This document shows positions 1-6,641 of a DNA stretch of 9,303 bases, piece after piece. The position numbers and the translations under genes were made by a program. Source of the DNA: Candidatus Saccharimonadota bacterium (lineage in GTDB: Bacteria > Patescibacteriota > Saccharimonadia > CAILAD01 > BJGX01); the NCBI GenBank assembly GCA_013816445.1, contig JACDEK010000030.1, positions 1 to 9,303 of the forward strand. Direction: 5' to 3'. The notes under the pieces are model-generated. The model was not told where the DNA came from. It was given only the letters and a program-made list of their open reading frames with translations, and ran no database searches. Each line of letters starts with the position of its first letter. Position 1 is the first letter of the stretch.

Positions 1-1076
1 CTTAAGCCTAGGCCAAGCAAACCACCAAATACCGAAAGTATCACCGCTTCTATCAAGAACTGCCAAAGAATATTGCCGCTGGTTGCACCAATAGCTTTAC
101 GAATACCAATCTCACGCGTTCGCTCGCTTACCGTCACTAGCATAATATTCATTATACCAATTCCACCTACTAACAAACTAATTGAAGCAATGGCAACTAC
201 AAAGGTTGTGAGTAGATCCAAGATTGTATTAAAAGTTGAGAGAAGATCTTCTTGAGTAAGTACACTAAAGTCTTGCTGACCACTATGATTTTCTTTAATA
301 ACACTAGTGACGGCAGCTTGAGCTGATGAAATATTCTGTGCTTGATTTACCTGAGTAAGAATTCGGTATACTTGCTTTGAATCAGTAAGTTTATTAGCAG
401 TGTTGATTGGCATATATATAATATCATCTGAACTCGCTCCAAAACCGCCACCTGTATCTGATTTTTTTGTAACCCCTACAATAATAAATTTTTGTCCTCG
501 TACAGTTATTTCTTTTTCAATTGCTGATTCTTCACCAAATAAATTCTGCTTAGTATCAGCGCCAATCACTGCGACCTGAGCAATCTTCTCGTTATCACCT
601 GTTGTAAAAAATGCACCGTTATCAAATTTTAGCTGACGAATACTACTATAGCTTGGGGTGGTGCCAAAAATAATTGGAGTACTTGTAGAAAGACTACCAT
701 AGCTCACAACAGAAGAAATTATATTGAGTGGTGCCACATCAGATACATTTTTGGTGGTACGAATACTATCTACATCTTTCTGTGTCAATGTAGAGGTACC
801 GATACTGCTAGCAAAGTTAAAACTCCCACCTCCTTTTTGCTGTTGACCATTCTTAGCACTACTACTACCACTCCCTATCTGTCCTGAAGTCACTGTTAGT
901 AAGTTACTACCCAGACTAGATATTTGCCCTGTAACCTGTGCTTTTACCCCATCACCAATCCCTATCATAACAAGTACCGCAAAAACACCAATAATAATAC
1001 CAAGCATTGTGAGAAATGATCTCATTTTGGCTGATCTTATACTAATTAGGGCCATTTTGATATTTTGATAAATCAT
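1..1076 (-). CDS. MacB/FtsX-type ABC transporter permease (3' end cut off by window edge)
   Basis: This is the membrane subunit of a MacB-like ABC system; 358 residues are visible and about 40-50 C-terminal residues should lie beyond base 1. A transmembrane segment at about residues 21-41 is followed by an extracytoplasmic MacB-type core domain (about 45-280). A second membrane segment (about 286-306) leads into the cytoplasmic signature SERTREIGIRKAIGA (317-331), diagnostic of MacB/FtsX permeases, and a third begins near 340. Residues 66-88 form a low-complexity stretch rich in Ser, Gly and Gln within the exposed domain. The start codon overlaps the ATPase stop as ATGA, so the two are translationally coupled and almost certainly form one transporter. 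The family uses ATP-driven mechanotransmission to move or extract lipoproteins, peptides or drugs rather than classical channel transport. The substrate cannot be read from the sequence; the neighbours suggest an envelope component. Confidence 0.93.
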   Translation of the reverse strand, partial: MIYQNIKMALISIRSAKMRSFLTMLGIIIGVFAVLVMIGIGDGVKAQVTGQISSLGSNLLTVTSGQIGSGSSSAKNGQQQKGGGSFNFASSIGTSTLTQKDVDSIRTTKNVSDVAPLNIISSVVSYGSLSTSTPIIFGTTPSYSSIRQLKFDNGAFFTTGDNEKIAQVAVIGADTKQNLFGEESAIEKEITVRGQKFIIVGVTKKSDTGGGFGASSDDIIYMPINTANKLTDSKQVYRILTQVNQAQNISSAQAAVTSVIKENHSGQQDFSVLTQEDLLSTFNTILDLLTTFVVAIASISLLVGGIGIMNIMLVTVSERTREIGIRKAIGATSGNILWQFLIEAVILSVFGGLLGLGL

Positions 1077-1798
1077 GATACCGCTTTCGTTTTACGAAGT
1101 AAGCCATCTCGAACCATCACTATTTTATTAGCATAGTCACCTACTTCTGGGTTGTGAGTCACCACAACAATAGTTACACCCTGCTTATTCAGATCTCTAA
1201 GTAAGTTCATTATCTCAACGCCAGTCTTGGTATCAAGATTACCTGTCGGTTCATCCGCCAAGATTAGGCTTGGATTGTTAGTAAGTGCACGTGCAATAGC
1301 TACTCTCTGTATCTGACCACCACTCAACCTGTTAGATTTATTTTTAGCCTTATCGGCTAAGCCGACTTTCTTGAGTACTTCTGCTACTTTCTTACTGCGC
1401 TCAGCCTTGCTTTTTTTAGCGTACACCATTGGCAATTCAACATTTTGCGCTACATTGAGTCTCGGTAGCAAGTTAAAACTCTGAAAAACAAAACCTATCT
1501 TGTCTCTTCGTAATTCAGCGAGTTTTTTTTCTGATAAGGTCGCAATATCTACATCGTCAAGCAAGAAGACTCCCGATGTAGGCCTATCGAGTAAACCAAT
1601 AATGTTCATCAAGGTAGATTTACCTGACCCTGATGGCCCCATAATAGCTATAAAGTCCCCCTCAACAATCTCAATATTCACACCCTTCAGGGCATCTAAA
1701 ACTCCGGCCTCATCATCGTAGCGCTTACCAAGAGATTTCATATAGATCACTGTTTTATTATCTTTTGAAATAGTTTGTGAATTATTACTTTTTGTCAT
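1073..1798 (-). CDS. MacB/LolD-type ABC transporter ATP-binding protein
   Basis: This 241-residue cytoplasmic ATPase powers the permease encoded just after it. All nucleotide-binding motifs are intact: Walker A GPSGSGKST (54-62), Q-loop Gln106, signature LSGGQ (158-162, followed by IQR where QQR is usual), Walker B LILADEP with catalytic Glu183, D-loop near GNLD (186-189) and H-loop His215. The phrases MNIIGLLDRPTSG and ADEPTGNLD are typical of the LolD/MacB/FtsE branch. The start overlaps the end of the DUF4012 gene by 14 bases and has no convincing Shine-Dalgarno, which fits translational coupling. The first 16 or so residues (polar, rich in Asn, Ser and Lys) precede the usual family start. 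Met20 is too far into the first strand to be a likely alternative start. Function as an ABC ATPase is certain; the cargo is unknown. Confidence 0.96.
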   Translation of the reverse strand: MTKSNNSQTISKDNKTVIYMKSLGKRYDDEAGVLDALKGVNIEIVEGDFIAIMGPSGSGKSTLMNIIGLLDRPTSGVFLLDDVDIATLSEKKLAELRRDKIGFVFQSFNLLPRLNVAQNVELPMVYAKKSKAERSKKVAEVLKKVGLADKAKNKSNRLSGGQIQRVAIARALTNNPSLILADEPTGNLDTKTGVEIMNLLRDLNKQGVTIVVVTHNPEVGDYANKIVMVRDGLLRKTKAVS

Positions 1799-3248
1799 AA
1801 ATAAAGCTTAAGATTTTATCGGTATTAACTCTGTCATTATATACTACAGTATTGAGACTTCCAACCAACCTTTCAACAGGAGAAACACTCGCTGCTTTCA
1901 GCTGATAATCTTTGTCTGGCATAACTAATGCATAGTGGAAGTCATATGGCCATCCACCGAGTTGTTTTTGCATAACTAAGTTAACAACTACATTAGTACT
2001 CAATACATAATGTGTCGGTACAGAGTATACTAGTGTAACTTTCTGACTCTCATATGGCTTTAATCGTCGTAAAAATCCGACCGCATGTTTTCCTTCAGAG
2101 CTACCACTTTCTACCTCTTCTAAGTTAATCAGCTTATTATTTTTTTCTCCAGTCATACTAATAATTTTTGTACCTGGAGGTAATAGTACTTTGACATAGC
2201 TAATATCATCACCAACCAACCAGAGTTTTTTGTTTATATTGGGGTCTAAATACTCATATCTGTAATCCGTATCAAGAAGAGAATTAATGGTTGTTTGAAC
2301 TGTACTTGAGCCGTCCAGATTGATAGTTTGCTGCATATCGATAGAATTCTTAATGTATGGTGAATCTTTATTAGCGACAATATTAGCCTCAGCATACATA
2401 AAATAATTCTCATCAGTCTTCTTAAGCTCACCACTTGCACCAAGTGAGCTAATGAGCTGCTGAATATGAGGGTCTGAGCTGTATACCAATAGTTGTTTTT
2501 CTGATACGAGTTTTTCAAGAAGAGGAATATACTGGCTCAGTTCAGATAAATCTTTTTGTACGAGCCGTGCAAATAGCTCGTTAGCCAAATCTCCAAGAAT
2601 ACCAGACTTAGGGTCAAGCTTATTTTGCTTGTCTATTCCAGATTCTACTTCTAGCTGTACACTATCACGAAAATTCTGATGTGAGATAGTTTTGTCATAT
2701 TTTTTCAGATAGACTGGGCCAAGTTTTTCTAGCAGTGCATCTATCATATTTGGGCTTATTTGTACTACATTCTGCGCCTTTTTATTAGTATTAAGAGCGT
2801 AATAGTATATTGCCCGCTCTGCATCATCAGGCCAATTTAGCTGAGTATTACTGTCACGTAAACCGAGAATCTTAGTTAGTGTATTCATGTAGTGAGGTGG
2901 TTGATACTTACTGAATTGATTATTCTTGTCAGAATCTATAGAGTACACTCCTTGTATCGGCTGACTATTAACCTTTCCATCTTTTGCTGATATTAAACCA
3001 ACCGAACCAATAAAGCCTCCTCCAAATCGAAGCTCAGCATTATTTGCTAGCACTAAGAGTGTGTCTTGTTTTGAGTTGTATCCTCCAAAATACTTTATAA
3101 GCTCAACGTATTTTTGTGTCTGCTTTGACTGAGCCTCTACAGATGATGCGGCATTACCGAGATACAATGAGATACTATACACACCCAGTAATACAGCAGA
3201 CACAGCAAGTGCTACGGGCAATAAAGATGGGCGTCTTATCTTCTTCAT
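1785..3248 (-). CDS. DUF4012 family membrane-anchored extracellular protein
   Basis: This 487-residue protein has a basic N-terminus followed by one hydrophobic segment (about residues 10-31), then a large polar domain predicted to sit outside the membrane. I recognise DUF4012 from the block LVLANNAELRFGGGFIGSVG (65-84), from WPDDAERAI (139-147) and from the LPPGTKI strand (356-362) in the C-terminal half. The biochemical function of the family is unknown. Its members are often encoded beside exopolysaccharide and glycosyltransferase genes in Actinobacteria, Chloroflexi and candidate-phylum bacteria. Here it is bound tightly into such a set: its ATG overlaps the glycosyltransferase stop (ATGA) and its end overlaps the ABC ATPase start by 14 bases. 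No Shine-Dalgarno is visible, consistent with coupled translation. A role in assembling, displaying or attaching a surface glycan is inference from context. Confidence 0.88.
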   Translation of the reverse strand: MKKIRRPSLLPVALAVSAVLLGVYSISLYLGNAASSVEAQSKQTQKYVELIKYFGGYNSKQDTLLVLANNAELRFGGGFIGSVGLISAKDGKVNSQPIQGVYSIDSDKNNQFSKYQPPHYMNTLTKILGLRDSNTQLNWPDDAERAIYYYALNTNKKAQNVVQISPNMIDALLEKLGPVYLKKYDKTISHQNFRDSVQLEVESGIDKQNKLDPKSGILGDLANELFARLVQKDLSELSQYIPLLEKLVSEKQLLVYSSDPHIQQLISSLGASGELKKTDENYFMYAEANIVANKDSPYIKNSIDMQQTINLDGSSTVQTTINSLLDTDYRYEYLDPNINKKLWLVGDDISYVKVLLPPGTKIISMTGEKNNKLINLEEVESGSSEGKHAVGFLRRLKPYESQKVTLVYSVPTHYVLSTNVVVNLVMQKQLGGWPYDFHYALVMPDKDYQLKAASVSPVERLVGSLNTVVYNDRVNTDKILSFIYDKK

Positions 3249-4339
3249 AAAAGGTGTTCTTGAATAACAGTATTAATTGCATTAATAAATTGTTCATTAC
3301 TGAATTTTTCAGAATGTGAGCGTATCTTCTTACTATCAAACTGTGTTTTTTCAAACAACACTATAGCAGAGCACAATGACTCAACGGATTGATTATCAAA
3401 CAAAATACCCGTTGTTTTGTGTACAACACTGTCAGTAATTCCCCCTTTGCCATAGGCTATTACTGGTTTACCGGCGGCCATTGCTTCTACAGGGGTAATG
3501 CCAAAATCTTCAAAGGCAGTAAAAATAAATGCTCTACAGTTCGTAAATAACCGAGTAACTTCTTGGTCTGGTAATTGTCCTCGAAATTCTACAGTCGGGC
3601 CAGCCAGAGCTTTTAATTTCTTGAGTTCTGAGCCATCACCAACCACAATAAGTCTTTTATTGAGCTTGGTGCATGCCCGCACAGCTAAATCAACCCTCTT
3701 ATATGGTATAAGTCGACTTACAACCAGAAGATAATCACTATCGTCATTCTGAAGCTGTGCAAATCTTTGAACATCTACAGGAGGGTGCAAAATTTGAGCA
3801 TCACGCTTATAATAAAGCTTTATGCGCTCTGCAACGGTAGTTGAGTTTGCGATCAATACATCAGGACGCTGAGCAGCGGCAAAATCCCAACGGCGCATTT
3901 TCTTTACTACTCTTGGTAAAGTGAGTTTTGCTAACGGGTTAAATATTCCAAGACCTGGATTTTGCAAATAATCATCGTACCCGCTCCAGTAATACCGAGT
4001 AGGAGTATGGATATAGCTAATATGTAGGGTTTCTGTAGGAGTAATAATACCCTTGGCTTCAGCACTACTCGAGGAAATCACTAGATCGTACTCGCTAAAA
4101 TCAAAGCTTTCAAAAGCTAATGTACGGAGCATTGGGTATAATTGATGTTTTTTTTGTGCCAGTGGCCAGTGTTGCAACCAAGACGTGCGGATATCGGCAT
4201 CCTTTAGTAGCGGTAAACGCTTGGTGGCATATACACTTGTATAAATTGGTGCGTCTGGAAACATCTCGTGCAATACAGCAACCACTCTTTCGGCCCCACC
4301 GAGGTTTGTTAACCAATCATGTACTAATGCAACCTTCAT
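3245..4339 (-). CDS. GT4-family glycosyltransferase, WbaZ-like
   Basis: This is a 364-residue GT-B fold, retaining glycosyltransferase of family GT4, expected to work on the cytoplasmic membrane face and extend a lipid-linked sugar with a nucleotide-sugar donor. The N-terminal acceptor half starts with MKVALVHDWLTNLGGAER (1-18, containing the GGAE loop) and carries FDFSEYDLVISSSS (79-92) and ISYIHTPTRYYW (107-118), both typical of the WbaZ-like subgroup. The donor half has SRLIPYKRVD (208-217), with the phosphate-contacting Arg209 and Lys214, and the EX7E motif as Glu277/Glu285 in EDFGITPVE. WbaZ-type members are usually mannosyltransferases, but the donor cannot be proved from sequence. The start is well supported by a Shine-Dalgarno 8 bases upstream. 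The gene follows the sugar transferase by 11 bases and overlaps the DUF4012 gene by 4, so it probably adds the second sugar in that pathway. Confidence 0.93.
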   Translation of the reverse strand: MKVALVHDWLTNLGGAERVVAVLHEMFPDAPIYTSVYATKRLPLLKDADIRTSWLQHWPLAQKKHQLYPMLRTLAFESFDFSEYDLVISSSSAEAKGIITPTETLHISYIHTPTRYYWSGYDDYLQNPGLGIFNPLAKLTLPRVVKKMRRWDFAAAQRPDVLIANSTTVAERIKLYYKRDAQILHPPVDVQRFAQLQNDDSDYLLVVSRLIPYKRVDLAVRACTKLNKRLIVVGDGSELKKLKALAGPTVEFRGQLPDQEVTRLFTNCRAFIFTAFEDFGITPVEAMAAGKPVIAYGKGGITDSVVHKTTGILFDNQSVESLCSAIVLFEKTQFDSKKIRSHSEKFSNEQFINAINTVIQEHLL

Positions 4340-4346
4340 AACTAGT

Positions 4347-4352
4347 ACCTCT
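4347..4352 (-). promoter_or_regulatory. Shine-Dalgarno of the GT4 glycosyltransferase gene
   Basis: AGAGGT on the minus strand ends 7-8 bases before the ATG at 4339 and overlaps the TAG stop of the preceding sugar transferase gene (4351-4353). It is the clearest ribosome binding site in the window and fixes the start of the glycosyltransferase. It shows that the organism does use SD-led initiation within operons. Confidence 0.7.
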
Positions 4353-5769
4353 AATATCCACTTTTTCGAAGTAATATTACCGGAATCGTACGAAGAATAA
4401 TTGCTATATCAAGCCATATACTCCAGTTCTCGATGTAATAAATATCAAGCTTTACACGTTGATCATATATAATATCATTTCGCCCTGATACCTGCCAAAG
4501 ACCCGTTATACCTGGTTTAATATGTAGAAACAAACCAGACTCATCACCATAACGTTCTAATTCTGCCTCTACGATTGGGCGAGGGCCAACAAAGCTTAAT
4601 TCACTCTTTATTACATTAAGAAGTTGAGGTAATTCATCAAGACTCGACGCCCGCAAAAACTTGCCTACTTTACTCACTCTCGGATCATTCTTCACTTTCT
4701 GGTCTCGTTGAAACTCTTCAATAAGTAGCGGATCTCCAAATGTCTTGAGTACCTCTATGTCGCTCTTTTCGCTATATTTTCCGCCTGTACAGTAAGCTTG
4801 TTTCATAGTCCGAAATTTGAGAACTCGTATCTTTTTACCAGATCTGGTTAATCTTTCATGACCATAGAAAACTGGGCCCGTATCTGTAAGCTTAATAAAC
4901 ACAGCTACCACGAGCATTATTGGTAAACTTATTATTAGTGCTGGCACTAACAATACAAGATCAAATACTCTTTTCATAATTCTTCCCCACCCGTCGAGGG
5001 GTGTTGAAACTATCTCTAAAATAGGTAGGTTTTTTATTCTACTCATACGCATTTGTGCACCATATAGCTCTGCTACAGTTGGAATAATATGCAGTTGAAG
5101 CTGGTTTTGTCGACAAAAATTTATTAACTTGGTTACAGTACCTTGAGGTACACCCTCTTCAAGAAGGAATATATCATCAAGAGCATGCTGCTTGTTTGAT
5201 GCGGTTAAAAATGCAGACGATAGTTCGTACCGAATAGGTACGTTTTCAACAATCCTATAAGCAGGTGACTCATTCTGTAGAACTGCAGCAAAAGCAACTC
5301 TACTCGATCCTTTACCAAGAATTAATGTATTATGCACACCAATCTTGTAACGAAATAAGTAATGCTGTAAGGCATATATAATAAATCGGGCATTACTCAC
5401 AAACAAAACAGCAAATACAAAGGCATAAATAGGAATAGCCTTGGATGGAAATATAGGATTAACTGCAAAAAAATCTATAATAATAAGTAACATTACTCCA
5501 ACCGCAGAAGCCATAATTACTCTACTTGTTTCATGTAGTCTTGATCTGGTTGCGCGCAGCTTGTACAGGCCAGCAAATGCATAGATAACTAGCCACAAAA
5601 CTAATACCGGCAAGATGATACGCAAGAAACTTTTACCATTAACAAGGTAAGCAAGTGGCTTACTTTGCTCGTGACGTACCAAGAATGCAGCAGCAAAAGC
5701 CGCTGCAATCATAAAGTAATCAATAGGGAGTAATAATACTCTAAAAAATAATTCACTACGTTTTTTCAT
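4351..5769 (-). CDS. Polyprenyl-phosphate sugar-1-phosphate transferase (WbaP/WcaJ-like)
   Basis: This 472-residue membrane enzyme transfers a sugar 1-phosphate from a nucleotide sugar to undecaprenyl phosphate, the initiating step of many surface glycans. The N-terminal half has about four hydrophobic segments (roughly 12-31, 48-68, 87-103, 112-133), then a Rossmann-like, CoA-binding-type central domain (about 145-255). The C-terminal catalytic module opens with the reentrant helix after KRVFD (266-270, hydrophobic 270-293). It continues with KFRTM (318-322), the Asp378-Glu379 dyad in SLDELPQLLNV, VGPRP (394-398), PGITGLWQVSGR (419-430) and LDIYYIENWS (441-450). Length and layout match the large PHPT group. 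It is the first gene of the unit that continues with GT4, DUF4012 and the ABC genes. An extended -10 element lies 9 bases upstream; the only possible Shine-Dalgarno is a bare AGG 6 bases before the ATG. Sugar specificity is unknown. Confidence 0.94.
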   Translation of the reverse strand: MKKRSELFFRVLLLPIDYFMIAAAFAAAFLVRHEQSKPLAYLVNGKSFLRIILPVLVLWLVIYAFAGLYKLRATRSRLHETSRVIMASAVGVMLLIIIDFFAVNPIFPSKAIPIYAFVFAVLFVSNARFIIYALQHYLFRYKIGVHNTLILGKGSSRVAFAAVLQNESPAYRIVENVPIRYELSSAFLTASNKQHALDDIFLLEEGVPQGTVTKLINFCRQNQLQLHIIPTVAELYGAQMRMSRIKNLPILEIVSTPLDGWGRIMKRVFDLVLLVPALIISLPIMLVVAVFIKLTDTGPVFYGHERLTRSGKKIRVLKFRTMKQAYCTGGKYSEKSDIEVLKTFGDPLLIEEFQRDQKVKNDPRVSKVGKFLRASSLDELPQLLNVIKSELSFVGPRPIVEAELERYGDESGLFLHIKPGITGLWQVSGRNDIIYDQRVKLDIYYIENWSIWLDIAIILRTIPVILLRKSGY

Positions 5770-5778
5770 ATATAACCT

Positions 5779-5787
5779 ATTATACCA
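5779..5787 (-). promoter_or_regulatory. Extended -10 promoter element before the glycan gene unit
   Basis: TGGTATAAT on the minus strand is a perfect extended -10 (TGnTATAAT). No good -35 is seen at 16-18 bases; the upstream sequence there is the hairpin terminator of rnpB. A start site about 7 bases downstream would fall near 5772, leaving a leader of only about 3 bases before the ATG at 5769. Expression of the glycan genes may therefore combine this promoter with read-through from rnpB. Confidence 0.5.
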
Positions 5788-5812
5788 AAATACCCCATAA
5801 CAAGGGGTATTT
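5788..5812 (-). terminator. Hairpin terminator after rnpB
   Basis: A perfect 9-base-pair inverted repeat (AAATACCCC at 5788-5796 against GGGGTATTT at 5804-5812) encloses a 7-base loop and lies just after the 3' end of RNase P RNA. Read on the minus strand, the distal arm runs into a short T run (TATTTTGG). The T tract is short, so termination may be incomplete. The distal arm touches the extended -10 element of the next gene, a very compact terminator-promoter junction. Confidence 0.65.
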
Positions 5813-5814
5813 AT

Positions 5815-6199
5815 AGAGAGTTAGCTATAAGCCGAATTTTGTCTTCTTCACCAAAGTGAAAATCGGTAATCATCTATCTTTTGCCGAAGCAAACGTTAGC
5901 TTAATGCTAATCGTGCGATATACCCTGAATATAAAGCGAGTAGCTTCTTCTACCAAAAGGTAAAAAGGGCCCATAATCTTACAGCCAGTAGGGTTTACCA
6001 CTGCCATATGTCACCATATAGCACTGTGAGCTCTTACCTCACTCTTTTCACCCTTACTCCAATAAATTGAAGCGGTATTGTTTCTGCGGCACTTTCCCGA
6101 GGGTCACCCCTGGTTGCCGTTAGCAACTACTGTACTCTATGCTGTTCGGACTTTCCTCTCTTCTGATTAAACTAAAAGAGCGATTACCCACTAACTCGC
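5815..6199 (-). ncRNA. rnpB: RNase P RNA (bacterial type A-like)
   Basis: This is the catalytic RNA of ribonuclease P, which removes 5' leaders from pre-tRNAs. Read on the minus strand it shows the hallmark conserved regions in order: GAGGAAAGTCC (6148-6158), AAGGGTGAAA (6046-6055) followed by GAGGTAAGAGCTC, AGATAGATGATTACCG (5864-5879) and ACAAAATTCGGCTTAT (5827-5842). The ends pair as helix P1: GAGTTAG at the 5' end (6191-6197) with CTAACTC at the 3' end (5818-5824), giving a molecule of roughly 385 nt, normal for the family. The promoter predicts a start near 6197, exactly at P1, and a hairpin terminator follows. Exact ends are uncertain by a few bases. It lies between the RNase HI gene and the glycan genes, and no open frame of note occupies it. 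Confidence 0.96.
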
Positions 6200-6203
6200 T
6201 AAA

Positions 6204-6232
6204 ATTATAACAGATAGAGGGCTATGTGTCGA
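6204..6232 (-). promoter_or_regulatory. rnpB promoter (-35 / extended -10)
   Basis: TCGACA at 6227-6232 (one mismatch to TTGACA), a 17-base spacer and TGTTATAAT (-10 hexamer at 6204-6209 with the extended TG at 6211-6212) form a near-consensus housekeeping sigma promoter. The predicted start is about 6197, the first base of helix P1. The -35 box lies inside the final codons of the RNase HI gene. Confidence 0.85.
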
Positions 6233-6641
6233 GGTCTGCATGTTTATCTAAACAAATATTTACTTGCTCATCAGCTAGCTTATTATCTTCTCGATATACA
6301 TGTGTAAAAGTAACATCCAGCCCAACAATCTTTTCTTTGATTTCTAAGAATAGCGGCTTAATATTAGCATTCTTTACCTTATATTCTCCATTTAGTTGCC
6401 GTACCACCAGCTGACTATCTAGATAAAACTCAATATTTTCTTCTTTATACTCCCCTAGATTTCTCAGTGCCAGTAAAACAGCACTATATTCGGCATAATT
6501 GTTCGTTTGATGACCAAAATATTCATTAAATTCACCCAATACTTCATCTTTTGTAGACAAAAAAACTACACCTGCTGCCGATGGGCCCGGGTTACCTCGT
6601 GATCCACCATCACAAAAAATTTTTATCGTCGAATCAGCCAT
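6222..6641 (-). CDS. Ribonuclease HI family protein
   Basis: This 139-residue RNase H fold protein is predicted to cut the RNA strand of RNA:DNA hybrids (R-loops, Okazaki primers) using two metal ions. The acidic active-site set is complete: Asp11 in CDGGSRGNPG (10-19), Glu51 in NNYAEY (47-52), Asp75 in FYLDSQLVV (72-80) and Asp124 in NKLADE (120-125), with His114 before it in THVYRED. The length and the compact core without the basic-protrusion handle resemble the YpdQ and archaeal-type RNase HI proteins rather than E. coli RnhA. The ATG lies inside the end of uppP (19-base overlap), with only a poorly spaced AGG before it, so translation is probably coupled. Its last codons contain the rnpB -35 element. 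It could also act on other hybrid substrates, but nuclease competence looks intact. Confidence 0.93.
   Translation of the reverse strand: MADSTIKIFCDGGSRGNPGPSAAGVVFLSTKDEVLGEFNEYFGHQTNNYAEYSAVLLALRNLGEYKEENIEFYLDSQLVVRQLNGEYKVKNANIKPLFLEIKEKIVGLDVTFTHVYREDNKLADEQVNICLDKHADLDT

Noticed and set aside
73..255. Plus-strand open frame opposite the ABC permease
   Set aside because: It is antisense to the conserved FtsX-type signature and C-terminal membrane part of the permease, has no family pattern and no ribosome site.
2246..2518. 90-codon minus-strand frame inside the DUF4012 gene
   Set aside because: It is a shifted frame within a clearly conserved protein; its composition is that of a random out-of-frame translation.
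1073..3248. TGA recoding as glycine (code 25)
   Set aside because: TGA terminates the ATPase and GT4 genes exactly at the ATGA overlaps with the next genes, so it functions as a stop.
4110..4341. Additional frames on both strands over the start of the GT4 gene
   Set aside because: They overlap the conserved N-terminal glycosyltransferase motifs in other frames and have no independent support.
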